From the NCBI GenBank assembly GCA_002929135.1, contig PESC01000058.1, forward strand, positions 62,001 through 126,000: a DNA stretch of 64,000 nt, given 5' to 3'. Under the pieces are notes generated by a model. The model saw only the letters and a program-made list of their open reading frames with translations. It ran no database searches and was not told where the DNA came from. This stretch comes from Methylomonas sp. Its GTDB lineage: Bacteria > Pseudomonadota > Gammaproteobacteria > Methylococcales > Methylomonadaceae. Both the position numbers and the translations under genes were made by a program. Below are positions 1 through 8,334 of the stretch, piece after piece; the stretch's first letter is position 1; every line of letters begins with the position of its first letter.

Positions 1-1022
1 TGAAAACCATCGTGTTCCAGAAAGACCTGGGCAGTTTGTTCGACAAAACCGAACGGGTTGCCCATTTGGCAGGCATGATCGCCGAAAGGCTAGACGCCGA
101 TGCGATGCTGGCGAAGCGTGCCGCTTTGCTGGCAAAAACCGATTTGATGACCCTCATGGTCGGCGAATTCGCCAACCTGCAAGGCACCATGGGCCGTTAT
201 TACGCGGCGGCAGACGGTGAGGACGCGGCGGTAGCCCTCGCCCTGGAAGAGCAGTATTTCCCCAGGCAATCCGGCGGCGAAATTCCACAAGCACCTGTCA
301 GTGTGGCGCTGGCGCTGGCGGAGAAAATCGATACGCTGGCAGGCATTTTCAGTGTCGGCCTGATACCAACCGGCGACAAAGACCCTTACGCCTTGCGCCG
401 CGCCACCCTGGGCATCTTGCGCACCGTGATCGAAAACGGCCTGGCCCTGGATGTGGTCGAGTTGCTGGATGCGGCGCTGGCGCAGTTTGCTCATCCCTTC
501 GACAAGGCTGAAACCCGGCAGAAAGTCAGCGGCTTCATCTTCGATCGTTTGAAGGGTTATTGCCTGGATCACGGTTTCAGTAGCGACGAATTCGAAGCCG
601 TTTTGGCGATCAATCCGACCCGTCCGTTCGATTTCTGGTTGCGACTCAAAGCCGTGCAGGCTTTCCGCGCCTTGCCGGAAGCCGAAAGTCTGGCGGCCGC
701 CAATAAACGCATCATCAACATTCTGAGAAAATCCGAACAAGTAGTTGCGGAAACCATAGGTACGCTGATCGAAGCACAGGAGAAAAATCTGCTGGTCGCC
801 GCCGAGACAGCGGAAACCGCGATTGCGCCGCTGCTGGCCGAGGGCAATTACCCGATGGCCTTGAGCCGACTGGCGCAATTGCGCGATACGGTCGATGCCT
901 TTTTCGATCACGTCATGGTCAATACCGACGACGAGGCATTGCGCAACAGCCGTTTGGCCTTGCTGGCCAAACTGTCCAACCAGTTTCTGAAAATCGCCGA
1001 CATATCCAAGCTGCAAGCGTGA
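1..1022 (+). CDS. glyS: Glycyl-tRNA synthetase beta subunit (C-terminal part)
   Basis: The 5' end lies outside the window; the open frame begins at base 3 and about 339 residues of the C-terminal half are visible. The beta subunit joins the alpha subunit (GlyQ) in the bacterial alpha2-beta2 enzyme that charges tRNA-Gly, and its C-terminal region contributes tRNA binding. Recognisable GlyS stretches are VFQKDLGSLFDK at the start of the window, KIDTLAGIFSVGLIPTGDKD and DPYALRRATLGILR, followed by the helical anticodon-binding-like tail. The TGA overlaps the GTG start of gmhB (GTGA), which suggests translational coupling. The usual protein is near 690 residues, so about half is missing only because of the window edge. 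Confidence 0.96.
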   Translation, partial: KTIVFQKDLGSLFDKTERVAHLAGMIAERLDADAMLAKRAALLAKTDLMTLMVGEFANLQGTMGRYYAAADGEDAAVALALEEQYFPRQSGGEIPQAPVSVALALAEKIDTLAGIFSVGLIPTGDKDPYALRRATLGILRTVIENGLALDVVELLDAALAQFAHPFDKAETRQKVSGFIFDRLKGYCLDHGFSSDEFEAVLAINPTRPFDFWLRLKAVQAFRALPEAESLAAANKRIINILRKSEQVVAETIGTLIEAQEKNLLVAAETAETAIAPLLAEGNYPMALSRLAQLRDTVDAFFDHVMVNTDDEALRNSRLALLAKLSNQFLKIADISKLQA

Positions 1023-1561
1023 CCGCGCGGTTTGTCATTCTGGATCGCGACGGCACGATCAATGTCGATTCCGACGATTTCATCAAGTCGGCGGCAGAGT
1101 GGCAGCCCTTGCCCGGCAGTTTGGAGGCTGTTGCCTTGTTGAATCGCTATGGCTTCAAGGTCGTGGTGGTCAGCAATCAATCCGGCATCGCTCGTGGCTT
1201 GTTCGACCTTGCTGCCCTAAATGCGATGCACGACAAGATGCGGCAATTGGCCCGCAAAGCAGGAGGCGAAATCGAAGCCATTTACTGCTGCCCACACGGG
1301 CCGGACGATGATTGTGGCTGCCGCAAACCCAAAGACGGTTTGTTTCGCCGCTTCGCTGCCGATTACGCTGCCGATTTGAGCCAGGTTTACGCCATTGGCG
1401 ATTCACTCCGCGACTTGCAAGCCGCCGAAACGGCAGGAGCCAGGCCGATTTTGGTCAAGACCGGCAAGGGCGCCAATACCCTGAAACAACACCCTGAACT
1501 GAATTGTCCTGTTTTCGAAACCGTTTATGACGCCGCCCACTTCATCGTCTCGCAAAGCTGA
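1019..1561 (+). CDS. gmhB: D-glycero-beta-D-manno-heptose-1,7-bisphosphate 7-phosphatase
   Basis: A HAD-superfamily cytoplasmic phosphatase that removes the 7-phosphate during ADP-heptose synthesis for the lipopolysaccharide inner core. The 180-residue length is normal. The HAD nucleophile motif LDRDGT holds Asp9 and Asp11, the second motif VVVSNQSG follows, and the family-specific zinc loop reads CCPHGPDDDCGCRKP. The later GDSLRDLQAA is the Mg-binding HAD motif. GTG at 1019 overlaps the glyS stop and is the only start giving the complete DxD region. The order glyS-gmhB-plsC is common in gammaproteobacteria and fits an operon. Confidence 0.95.
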   Translation: MTARFVILDRDGTINVDSDDFIKSAAEWQPLPGSLEAVALLNRYGFKVVVVSNQSGIARGLFDLAALNAMHDKMRQLARKAGGEIEAIYCCPHGPDDDCGCRKPKDGLFRRFAADYAADLSQVYAIGDSLRDLQAAETAGARPILVKTGKGANTLKQHPELNCPVFETVYDAAHFIVSQS

Positions 1562-2285
1562 TGCCCGGGTTTATCTCGGCTCGACCCTGTTTTTTGTTTA
1601 TATTCTGCTGTCGACGCCCATCGCCGGTCTTTTGATTCTGGCGGCGATGCCGTTGTCGTTCGACATCCGCTACAAAATCGCCGACATTTGGGTGGATTCG
1701 CTGATGGTGATGCTGAAATGGTTATGCGGCTTGATCTATGAGGTGGAAGGCATGGAAAACTTGCCGACATCGGGCGCGGCCATCATTCTGAGCAAGCATC
1801 AGTCGGCCTGGGAAACCATCGCGCTGCGCCAGATCATTTCGCCGCAAATAGCGGTATTGAAAGAGTCGTTACTGCATATTCCGTTCGGTGGCTGGGCTTT
1901 GGCCACATTGAAACCCATCGCCATTGATCGTAGCGCCCAGAAAGATGCGTTGAAAATGCTGCTGGAACAAGGCAGCGAACGTTTGAAGGAAGGCTTGTTC
2001 GTGCTGATATTTCCGGAAGGTACGCGCGTCGCTCCAGGCGATACCCGAAAATTCAATGCTGGCGGCGCCTTGCTGGCGCATAAATCCGGTTTTCCTGTCG
2101 TGCCATTAGCTCACAATGCTGGGGAATTCTGGCCACGCAACAGTTTTCTTAAATACCCTGGCATCATCAAGGTCAAAATCGGCCCCATGATTTCAAGTCA
2201 GCACAAATCGGCGAAAGCCATCAATGCCGAAGCTGAAGCCTGGATCATGGATGCCATGGCAAACCTGCCACCCCGACCATCCTGA
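1527..2285 (+). CDS. plsC: 1-acyl-sn-glycerol-3-phosphate acyltransferase
   Basis: Inner-membrane acyltransferase that adds the second acyl chain to lysophosphatidic acid to make phosphatidic acid. A hydrophobic N-terminal segment spans about residues 18-42. The catalytic motif is SKHQSAWE (His91, with Glu in place of the more usual Asp of HX4D, as in many gammaproteobacterial homologues). The substrate-binding motif FPEGTR is near residues 162-167. ATG1527 overlaps gmhB by 35 bases in another frame; the next candidate starts would remove part of the membrane segment. It is the last gene of the glyS-gmhB-plsC run. Confidence 0.92.
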   Translation: MTPPTSSSRKADARVYLGSTLFFVYILLSTPIAGLLILAAMPLSFDIRYKIADIWVDSLMVMLKWLCGLIYEVEGMENLPTSGAAIILSKHQSAWETIALRQIISPQIAVLKESLLHIPFGGWALATLKPIAIDRSAQKDALKMLLEQGSERLKEGLFVLIFPEGTRVAPGDTRKFNAGGALLAHKSGFPVVPLAHNAGEFWPRNSFLKYPGIIKVKIGPMISSQHKSAKAINAEAEAWIMDAMANLPPRPS

Positions 2286-2300
2286 TATTTCTTGCGGGCA

Positions 2301-2329
2301 AAAAATAAGGCCCGCGATGCGGGCCTTAT
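2301..2329 (-). terminator. Rho-independent terminator of the small lipoprotein gene
   Basis: An 11-bp perfect stem (ATAAGGCCCGC at 2305-2315 with its complement at 2319-2329) and a 3-base loop. Read on the minus strand it is followed by a T run (2301-2305), so it ends the transcript of the lipoprotein gene at 2358-2471. On the plus strand there is no T run, but the stem could still protect the plsC mRNA end. Confidence 0.85.
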
Positions 2330-2357
2330 CAAAGGGAAAAATCGTTCGAAAAATCCC

Positions 2358-2471
2358 TTACTTGCTTCCGTAACCTTGTGGTTTAGGGTTACCCATGTCT
2401 GGGTCATCCATGCAACCGCCCAAGCTGACAACCATTAGTGCAACTGCCAAAAGAGAAAAAAGCTTTTTCAT
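2358..2471 (-). CDS. Small lipoprotein, 37 residues
   Basis: A short gene with strong signals. A GGAGG ribosome-binding site sits 8 bases before ATG. The product begins MKKLFSLLAVALMVVSLGGC, a signal peptide ending in a lipobox (LGGC, Cys20), and its tail is only MDDPDMGNPKPQGYGSK. A strong terminator follows 30 bases after the stop. The Asp residues at +3 and +4 after Cys do not match the inner-membrane retention rule at +2, so sorting is undecided. Function is unknown. The complete expression cassette (RBS, signal, lipobox, terminator) makes it a real gene despite its size. Confidence 0.8.
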   Translation of the reverse strand: MKKLFSLLAVALMVVSLGGCMDDPDMGNPKPQGYGSK

Positions 2472-2567
2472 AAATAACATCCTCCACTTAAAAAAATTTT
2501 TTTAGTTTTTTACGCACCGTTAAGGTACGCAAAAATTTATATCACGGCAAAATCATCCGTGCAAGCA

Positions 2568-4475
2568 TTAAAGTGTATCAATGTCATTGGGCAGCGTTAT
2601 CCTGCATTCTGGCCCATTCCACTGAGCGGTTCCGATCGCGCGCCAATCGCCAGACAGGTTTTTTCGCAATAAGTCCGGCTCCCAGGCAAACGGGGCTTCG
2701 ATCTTTTTCATTTTGATGATGAAGCGGGTGCCATCGAGGTCAAGCCCAAGTTTCGTACCCCAAAATGCCGTGACTTTCATAATGAATTTTTTCAGACGAT
2801 GTTCATTGATGTTCGGCGTCACCGCGATGTTGGCCCACATGGAGTGTACCCGTCCCCAATTGGGCGCCAGCATACGACCTTCCTCATTGATGAACGGCAG
2901 CCAGTGCTCCTGGCCTTGGCCATCGAGATAGGTGATTGCCAACAAGTGGTTGTAGCCTTCGAAATGATCGTGCAGATAAAGCGCATGCGGCGTGATGCCT
3001 AAAAAGGTATGCGACAGCATCAGCAAGGCATTGCTCATGTCGGTCACGGCGCTGGTCAACAGCGTTTGACGTGTATCCACATTCAAACGATACAACAGGC
3101 CGTAATGCACACTGCTGTTCAATTGAAACAGTATCAACACCAGCATGACTTTGGCGATACGCTGCACACGGCCACGGGTCAATGCGCTATGTTCGACTTC
3201 GAAAATCGTTGAATACAGCGTTGCAGGATAATTCGCGCTGGTTACCGGCCTGCATCGTGCGTCGCATACAAGGCGGGCGCGATTATCGGCGATTCGCCGG
3301 TACTGGTGGCCCGCCAGGTTCCGTATGCCTGGTAAGCTCAGCAGCCAGCCGAAGATAGCCAGGTAGCGCATCGCAATCAGAATGCGGGCATAGGTGAGAA
3401 CACCGGCATAGACCCGCCCGTTGATATCGACCGCGTAAAGATCGGTCAGCAAGGTTTCATCGTCGATGTCATCCAGGGCTGGGCAGTCTCGTGCAAACTG
3501 CTGGGCAGGCCGAAAGTCCACGCCTTGAAAAATATCGAAATGATTCAACGTCAGCACAGTGCGATTGCAAAGCGGACAGTACTGGTCGTAAAACACGGTC
3601 AACACCGGCGCAGAATGCCGCAACCAATCGCTTATTTTCCGGTACCACGCAAACGGCATGACCAAGGCATACATGGCCAGCATCGCCAAACCAAACGGAT
3701 AGATATTGAGCGACAGGGTGATACCCAAATGCATCGAGACGCCGACCAGAAAATAGACAGGCCGCAAGTGGCGTTTGTGGAACAGCAACAAGAAGGTGAA
3801 CTGAAAAATGATGATGGTGTAACCCATCAATTTTTGCAGCGGCTCGATATTCAGTAGCCACGACAAATCCAGCGCCGACACGTAATACGGCATCGACGAT
3901 GGCAGCCAGACACCAAGCCCGGCACGCCAGTGTTCGGCAAACATTTTGTGGATAGCGGAATCGAAATACAAAAAACCCAGACACAGCAAAACCGGCAAGT
4001 AATACACCAGCGCCGAGACCCGTTCGGGCTTGTAATGCGAATAATGCACCAGCGGCGTCAGCAACTTTCTGCGCAAACCATCGACCGCAAACGCCCGGTC
4101 GATCGGCATCACCATCAAAAACACGTTGGCACCGGTCATGAATAAATCAAAACCGCCGTCGAAATCACGCTGCATGGGCGTGAAATTGACGAACACCAAC
4201 CAGAACACATAATTGCTTATCGCCATGGTCTGGCTGCGATAGCCTATGGCAAGGCAAAACGCCACTACTGCCCATACCCACAAAAAAAACGGGATCATCG
4301 GAAATTCGACATCCAGAAACGGCACGGGGTCGAAAATCAAATGATTGAAATAAATAAGAAAAAATATTTCCTGCAATGTTACCAGGCCAAAGAGCAGGCG
4401 AAACAGCCCTATCCCGGTGGCGGGTACCTGGGTCTGGAACAAGGTATTGAGTTTAGCGAGGACAAATCTGCGCAT
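2568..4475 (-). CDS. HTTM-domain membrane protein with embedded DCC1-like thiol-redox domain
   Basis: 635 residues. The N-terminal 290 or so residues form a multi-helix membrane domain resembling the HTTM / vitamin K-dependent gamma-carboxylase family (GLFRLLFGLVTLQEIFFLIY, SAIHKMFAEHWRAGLGVWLP). A soluble insert then begins FYDQYCPLCNRTV, the CxxC signature of the DCC1/DUF393 thiol-disulfide oxidoreductase-like family. The rest (about 410-635) has further hydrophobic helices and a C-terminal domain without recognised motifs. Bacterial HTTM proteins are poorly characterised and no carboxylation substrate is evident here. The combination suggests a membrane-linked redox or modification enzyme; this is inference. 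It stands alone, facing away from trpD-side genes. Confidence 0.75.
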   Translation of the reverse strand: MRRFVLAKLNTLFQTQVPATGIGLFRLLFGLVTLQEIFFLIYFNHLIFDPVPFLDVEFPMIPFFLWVWAVVAFCLAIGYRSQTMAISNYVFWLVFVNFTPMQRDFDGGFDLFMTGANVFLMVMPIDRAFAVDGLRRKLLTPLVHYSHYKPERVSALVYYLPVLLCLGFLYFDSAIHKMFAEHWRAGLGVWLPSSMPYYVSALDLSWLLNIEPLQKLMGYTIIIFQFTFLLLFHKRHLRPVYFLVGVSMHLGITLSLNIYPFGLAMLAMYALVMPFAWYRKISDWLRHSAPVLTVFYDQYCPLCNRTVLTLNHFDIFQGVDFRPAQQFARDCPALDDIDDETLLTDLYAVDINGRVYAGVLTYARILIAMRYLAIFGWLLSLPGIRNLAGHQYRRIADNRARLVCDARCRPVTSANYPATLYSTIFEVEHSALTRGRVQRIAKVMLVLILFQLNSSVHYGLLYRLNVDTRQTLLTSAVTDMSNALLMLSHTFLGITPHALYLHDHFEGYNHLLAITYLDGQGQEHWLPFINEEGRMLAPNWGRVHSMWANIAVTPNINEHRLKKFIMKVTAFWGTKLGLDLDGTRFIIKMKKIEAPFAWEPDLLRKNLSGDWRAIGTAQWNGPECRITLPNDIDTL

Positions 4476-4548
4476 CGTTCAGCCAAAAAAAATGCACAAA
4501 TTATAAGGTATTGATGGCCTGGCTATTGCGCTAGGTCATAAAAAGGAC

Positions 4549-4590
4549 ATAAAAAAGGCGGCTTCGGTTAAAACCGCGCCGCCTTTTTCG
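4549..4590 (-). terminator. Rho-independent terminator (probably bidirectional)
   Basis: Stem AAAAAGGCGGC (4552-4562) with GCCGCCTTTTT (4578-4588) and a 15-base loop that can pair further. It lies downstream of the 42-residue peptide gene on the minus strand, with an A/T run on both sides, so it could act in both directions. Confidence 0.75.
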
Positions 4591-4627
4591 ATTTCGGGAA
4601 GACTAGGCTTCGAAAAGCAACCTAGGC

Positions 4628-4756
4628 TTATTCGTCGTCTTTGGGTTCGGCAAAAACCCATTTCACGAAAAAATATCCTGCAGCGATGATGACAACCGCT
4701 CCAATCATACCTGATGGTTCTTTTAACATTTCTGTTAAGTCTAAGATTGCTCCCAT
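4628..4756 (-). CDS. Small single-pass membrane protein, 42 residues
   Basis: The product begins MGAILDLTEMLKEPSG, followed by one hydrophobic helix (about residues 17-31, MIGAVVIIAAGYFFV) and an acidic tail ending EPKDDE. GGAGG lies 7 bases before the ATG and a strong terminator follows. Base composition is ordinary for the genome. No family is recognised. Peptides of this form are often accessory subunits of membrane enzymes or regulators, but nothing in the neighbourhood (trpD upstream on the same strand, the HTTM gene downstream) gives a specific role. Confidence 0.7.
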   Translation of the reverse strand: MGAILDLTEMLKEPSGMIGAVVIIAAGYFFVKWVFAEPKDDE

Positions 4757-4932
4757 GGGTGCCTCCTACCTTTGTCTTTGTGTTGTTATAAAAATTGCCG
4801 TCAAGGCTGTCGAGGGCGCTATGTTACTTTACGCGCCTTCAAAGTCAAGCGATTCTGAAGAGCCGCAGCACATCCCCCACCACGTTGTTTGCCGAAACCG
4901 GCAAAAGCATACTTGCCTGCATCACCAAGCGA

Positions 4933-5964
4933 CTACGTCGCCCTGGAATACGCGACCAGTGCATCCAGTTTGGCCAATGCGCCGCCATTCGCCAAAACCT
5001 CATGCGCCCGTTTCACACCGCCTGCCAGCGACCCAACCAAATCGGCTGCGTAAATCGCCGCGCCTGCATTCAGTGCCACGATGTCGCGGGCCGGACCGGG
5101 CTGGTTGTTCAGGACGGCGCGCACGATGGCCAGGCTGGCTTGCGCATCGGTAATGGCCAGAACATCCAGACTGGCACGGCTCATGCCAAATTGCTCCGGC
5201 GTCACGCTGTAGCTGCTGATGACGCCATTTTTCAGCTCTGCCACATCGGTCGGCGCGGCGATACTGATTTCGTCGAGGCCATCTTGCGCATGCACGACCA
5301 GCACATGTCGACTACCCAACTTTTTCAGCACCTCCGCTACCGGCAGCAACCACTGCTTGCCGAACACACCAATCAATTGATGAGGTGCATTGGCCGGGTT
5401 CGACAATGGGCCTATCAGATTAAACAAGGTGCGCACACCCATGGCCTTGCGCGCGCCTACCGTATGCCGCACCGCACCATGATGCTTGGCTGCAAACAGA
5501 AAACCAACGCCAGTATCGGCGACACATTGCGCCACCTGCCCTGCCGTCATGTCCAGATTGACACCGGCGACCTCCAGCAAGTCAGCGCTGCCGCATCGGC
5601 TGGACACCGAACGATTGCCATGCTTTGCCACCTTGCCACCCGCCGCCGCAACCACAAAGGCCGCTGTCGTCGAAATGTTGAAGGTATTGGCGCCATCGCC
5701 GCCCGTCCCACAGGTATCGATGACATGCTCACCCATCACCGGAACGACTTGCGCCAGCTCGCGCATCACACTCACAGCGGCGGCAATCTCGTCTATGGTC
5801 TCGCCCTTGCTGCGCAATGCAATCAGGAAAGCGGCGATCTGAGCGTCGCTCCATACACCTTGCATCATGGCACGCATCGCCCCCTCCATCTCGGCAACAC
5901 TCAGGTTTTGCCTATCGAGCAGTTTGTCAAGAAGGGTTGGCAGGGCTGTGGAATTCGAAGACAC
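4933..5964 (-). CDS. trpD: Anthranilate phosphoribosyltransferase
   Basis: Transfers phosphoribose from PRPP to anthranilate, the second step of tryptophan synthesis. The 343-residue length is normal. Signature motifs are [17 protein letters not shown] (PRPP-binding glycine-rich loop), [18 protein letters not shown] and the late [12 protein letters not shown]. The gene is isolated: trpG and trpC are not adjacent, and trpC lies 40 kb away at 46.1 kb. Upstream (5965-6300) is non-coding with an IS scrap, so no operon partner is on the 5' side. Confidence 0.97.
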   Translation of the reverse strand: MSSNSTALPTLLDKLLDRQNLSVAEMEGAMRAMMQGVWSDAQIAAFLIALRSKGETIDEIAAAVSVMRELAQVVPVMGEHVIDTCGTGGDGANTFNISTTAAFVVAAAGGKVAKHGNRSVSSRCGSADLLEVAGVNLDMTAGQVAQCVADTGVGFLFAAKHHGAVRHTVGARKAMGVRTLFNLIGPLSNPANAPHQLIGVFGKQWLLPVAEVLKKLGSRHVLVVHAQDGLDEISIAAPTDVAELKNGVISSYSVTPEQFGMSRASLDVLAITDAQASLAIVRAVLNNQPGPARDIVALNAGAAIYAADLVGSLAGGVKRAHEVLANGGALAKLDALVAYSRAT

Positions 5965-6066
5965 GACGATTTAGGTTTTGACCAAATTAAAAGAATGCCA
6001 TTATAGATTCGTACAGACCCTCACGACCTGAAAAGCAGCACAATCCGAGGCAGATAAAATAGTCTT

Positions 6067-6156
6067 TCAGACCCAAGACATATCAACCAAGTTACGAAGT
6101 TTTTTGCGTTCAATGCCCGGGTCTTCAAGCTTGGCGAAGTGTGCTGCTAAACTCAT
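6067..6156 (-). pseudogene. N-terminal scrap of an ISAs1-type transposase
   Basis: A 29-residue frame beginning MSLAAHFAKLEDPGIERKKL and ending at a stop just after NLVDMSWV. The start resembles the N-terminus of ISAs1 (H-repeat-associated) transposases, which read like HFxxLEDPRxERxKxHxLLDI. Nothing of the DDE domain follows. It is preceded by GAGGA. I read it as the remnant of a deleted IS; chance similarity cannot be ruled out at this length. Confidence 0.5.
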
Positions 6157-6265
6157 CGTTACAATCCTCTTCTACGCAAATTTAGACGATTTAAGCCTAG
6201 CTCCTTGTTATTGCTTATTTTTTAATGCGTTTCCCCTGAGTAGCTGACGCCCAAACCGTTATCGG

Positions 6266-6299
6266 CAGTCATAAAACGGTAACATCCCGCCTTTACATT
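6266..6299 (+). promoter_or_regulatory. Pho-box-like site and -10 of phoBR
   Basis: CAGTCAT-AAAA-CGGTAAC at 6266-6283 follows the 7-4-7 layout of the PhoB operator CTGTCAT-A/T-CTGTCAY: the first half matches 6 of 7 and the second 4 of 7. TACATT at 6294-6299 is placed about 10 bases after the box, as the -10 is in PhoB-activated promoters where the box replaces the -35. It lies 47-64 bases before phoB, consistent with autoregulation under phosphate limitation. Confidence 0.6.
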
Positions 6300-6329
6300 G
6301 CCTGCGAATAACCGTTTTGAGAGAGCCTT

Positions 6330-7019
6330 ATGTCGAATTTGCATATCCTGGTTGTGGAAGACGAGGATGCCATCCGGGAAATGCTGGTCATGGCTTTAGA
6401 GCAAACCTTCATGGTTTCCGCTGTAGGTAGTGCCGAACAAGCCATTCAGGCTTTGGCGGAAGATCGTGTCGACCTGATGTTGCTGGACTGGATGCTGCCG
6501 AGCATCAGCGGTATCGAGCTGGCGCGCCGGTTGAAAAAAGACACCGCCCAGAAAGATCTGCCCATCATCCTGCTGACAGCACGGGGCGAGGAAGAAGACA
6601 AGATTCGCGGCCTGGAAATCGGTGCCGACGATTACGTTACCAAGCCGTTTTCACCGAAGGAGCTGATTGCCCGCATCAAGGCCGTATTGCGGCGCAGCGG
6701 TAAACTGGGCGAATCCGGCCAGGTCACGCTGGGCGACATCACGCTCGATGCCGAACAACACCGTCTGACCATCGCTGGCCGGTCGCTGGATGTCAGCCCG
6801 ACCGAATTCCGGCTGATGCAGTTTTTCATGACCAACCCCGACAAGGTCTACAGCCGAACCCACCTATTAGATCAAGTCTGGGGCCGCAGCGTTTATATCG
6901 AGGAGCGCACTGTCGACGTGCATATCCGCCGCCTGCGTAAAATTCTGTCGGAATTCGAGCGCGAGGAACTGATTCAAACCGTGCGTGGTTTCGGCTACCG
7001 TTTTTCCATCACCGGCTGA
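6330..7019 (+). CDS. phoB: Phosphate regulon response regulator PhoB
   Basis: 229 residues: receiver domain 1-120 with acidic pocket Glu10/Asp11, phospho-acceptor Asp53 (LMLLDWMLP), Thr and Lys switch residues in LLTARGEEEDK and DDYVTKPFSPKEL; then an OmpR-type winged-helix DNA-binding domain ending TVRGFGYRFS. PhoB activates phosphate-scavenging genes when phosphorylated by PhoR. The WMLP motif and the adjacent PhoR-type kinase distinguish it from other OmpR-family regulators. Eight bases separate it from phoR. Confidence 0.95.
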   Translation: MSNLHILVVEDEDAIREMLVMALEQTFMVSAVGSAEQAIQALAEDRVDLMLLDWMLPSISGIELARRLKKDTAQKDLPIILLTARGEEEDKIRGLEIGADDYVTKPFSPKELIARIKAVLRRSGKLGESGQVTLGDITLDAEQHRLTIAGRSLDVSPTEFRLMQFFMTNPDKVYSRTHLLDQVWGRSVYIEERTVDVHIRRLRKILSEFEREELIQTVRGFGYRFSITG

Positions 7020-7027
7020 TTAACGTC

Positions 7028-8302
7028 ATGGATCGCTGGAAACGGGAAATTGCCATCGCCGCGTTGTGGATCGCCGTTGCGCTGGTGCTGGGTTCCATCA
7101 TGGGCTACCGCGCCGAATGGCTGCTAGCCGTCACCGTCGTTCTGCTGACTAGACAATCGCTGGCCATCAACGAACTGGAGCAGCGCCTGCGGCACGGCAT
7201 ATTCCGCGATTACCGCAGTCGCAGAGGCATCTGGGGCGACATTTACTGGCACCTGTGGAAAATCAAGAAATCGGAAAAGAAGCGCAAGAAACGCTTCAGC
7301 AAGATGATAGAGCAATTCCGCTCATCGACCGATGCCTTGCCCGATGCCGCCGTGGTGCTGGCCGAAGACGGCGAAATCGAATGGATCAACCGCGCCGCTC
7401 ACGAGGTACTGGGGCTGAAAAAATCCGACAAGGGCCAGCGCATTCCCAACCTGATTCGCACCCCGCAGTTCGTCGATTATCTGAAATCGCACGATTATCA
7501 ACACAAAATCTGCATTCCGTCGCCGGTCAACGACAGTGTTATTCTGCAAATCAGCATCGTGCCCTATGGTGTCGGTTTGCGCTTGTTGCTGGCCCAGGAC
7601 GTGACTCAAATCAAGAACATGGAGCGTATGCGTACCGACTTCGTGGCCAATGTGTCGCACGAATTGCGTACGCCGCTGACGGTGCTGAAAGGCTACCTCG
7701 AAACCCTGCAGGACATGGACAACGTACCGCTAGGCCTGGCGCGCTCGTTCGACAACATGACGGCGCAAACCAACCGCATGCAGAATCTGATCGACGACCT
7801 GCTGCTGCTAGCCAAACTGGAAACCAAGGCGAAAAAGGCCGATTGCGTCGACATGCTGTCGTTACTGGAGCAAATCTGTCATGAAAGCGACTTGTTGGAA
7901 AAAGACGAGCGCCGGATCGAACTGACATTGCACACCGATTGCAACATCATCGGCGACCGGCAGGAATTGCAAAGCGCGTTCAGCAATCTGGTCGAAAATG
8001 CCTTGAAGTATTCATCACCTGAATCGCATATCAACGTCGGCTGGTTGAAAACAGCAGACGGCGGCGTCTGTTTTGAGGTCGAAGATTTCGGTGAGGGTAT
8101 TCCGGCCCATGAAATTCCACGCATCACCGAGCGTTTCTACCGTGCCGACAGCAAACGCCATCAAAAAATCCAGGGTACAGGGCTAGGATTGGCCATTGTC
8201 AAACACGTACTGATGCGCCACGACGCACGACTGGACATCCAGAGCCAACTCGGCAAGGGCAGCCGCCTCCGCTGCCTGTTTCCTGCCAAACGCATTTGCT
8301 GA
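7028..8302 (+). CDS. phoR: Phosphate regulon sensor histidine kinase PhoR
   Basis: 424 residues. Two N-terminal membrane helices (about 8-42) with no periplasmic domain, as in PhoR; a basic linker (KKSEKKRKKR); a PAS domain around 95-195; HisKA with phospho-acceptor His211 in NVSHELRTPLTVL; and a HATPase domain with N box LVENALKYS, G1 DFGEGIP and G2 GTGLGLAIV. It senses phosphate status through the PstSCAB-PhoU complex, which is not in this window. It forms an operon with phoB. A small CAGGC/GCCTG hairpin follows the stop. Confidence 0.95.
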   Translation: MDRWKREIAIAALWIAVALVLGSIMGYRAEWLLAVTVVLLTRQSLAINELEQRLRHGIFRDYRSRRGIWGDIYWHLWKIKKSEKKRKKRFSKMIEQFRSSTDALPDAAVVLAEDGEIEWINRAAHEVLGLKKSDKGQRIPNLIRTPQFVDYLKSHDYQHKICIPSPVNDSVILQISIVPYGVGLRLLLAQDVTQIKNMERMRTDFVANVSHELRTPLTVLKGYLETLQDMDNVPLGLARSFDNMTAQTNRMQNLIDDLLLLAKLETKAKKADCVDMLSLLEQICHESDLLEKDERRIELTLHTDCNIIGDRQELQSAFSNLVENALKYSSPESHINVGWLKTADGGVCFEVEDFGEGIPAHEIPRITERFYRADSKRHQKIQGTGLGLAIVKHVLMRHDARLDIQSQLGKGSRLRCLFPAKRIC

Positions 8303-8334
8303 GCCAGGCGGCTGCCTGAGAATAGGGTTTGGCC

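Noticed and set aside
2468-2482. A 15-base match (TCATAAATAACATCC) to the MITE end at 20.0 kb
   Set aside because: The match is explained by the start codon and ribosome site of the small lipoprotein; chance matches of this length are expected in 64 kb.
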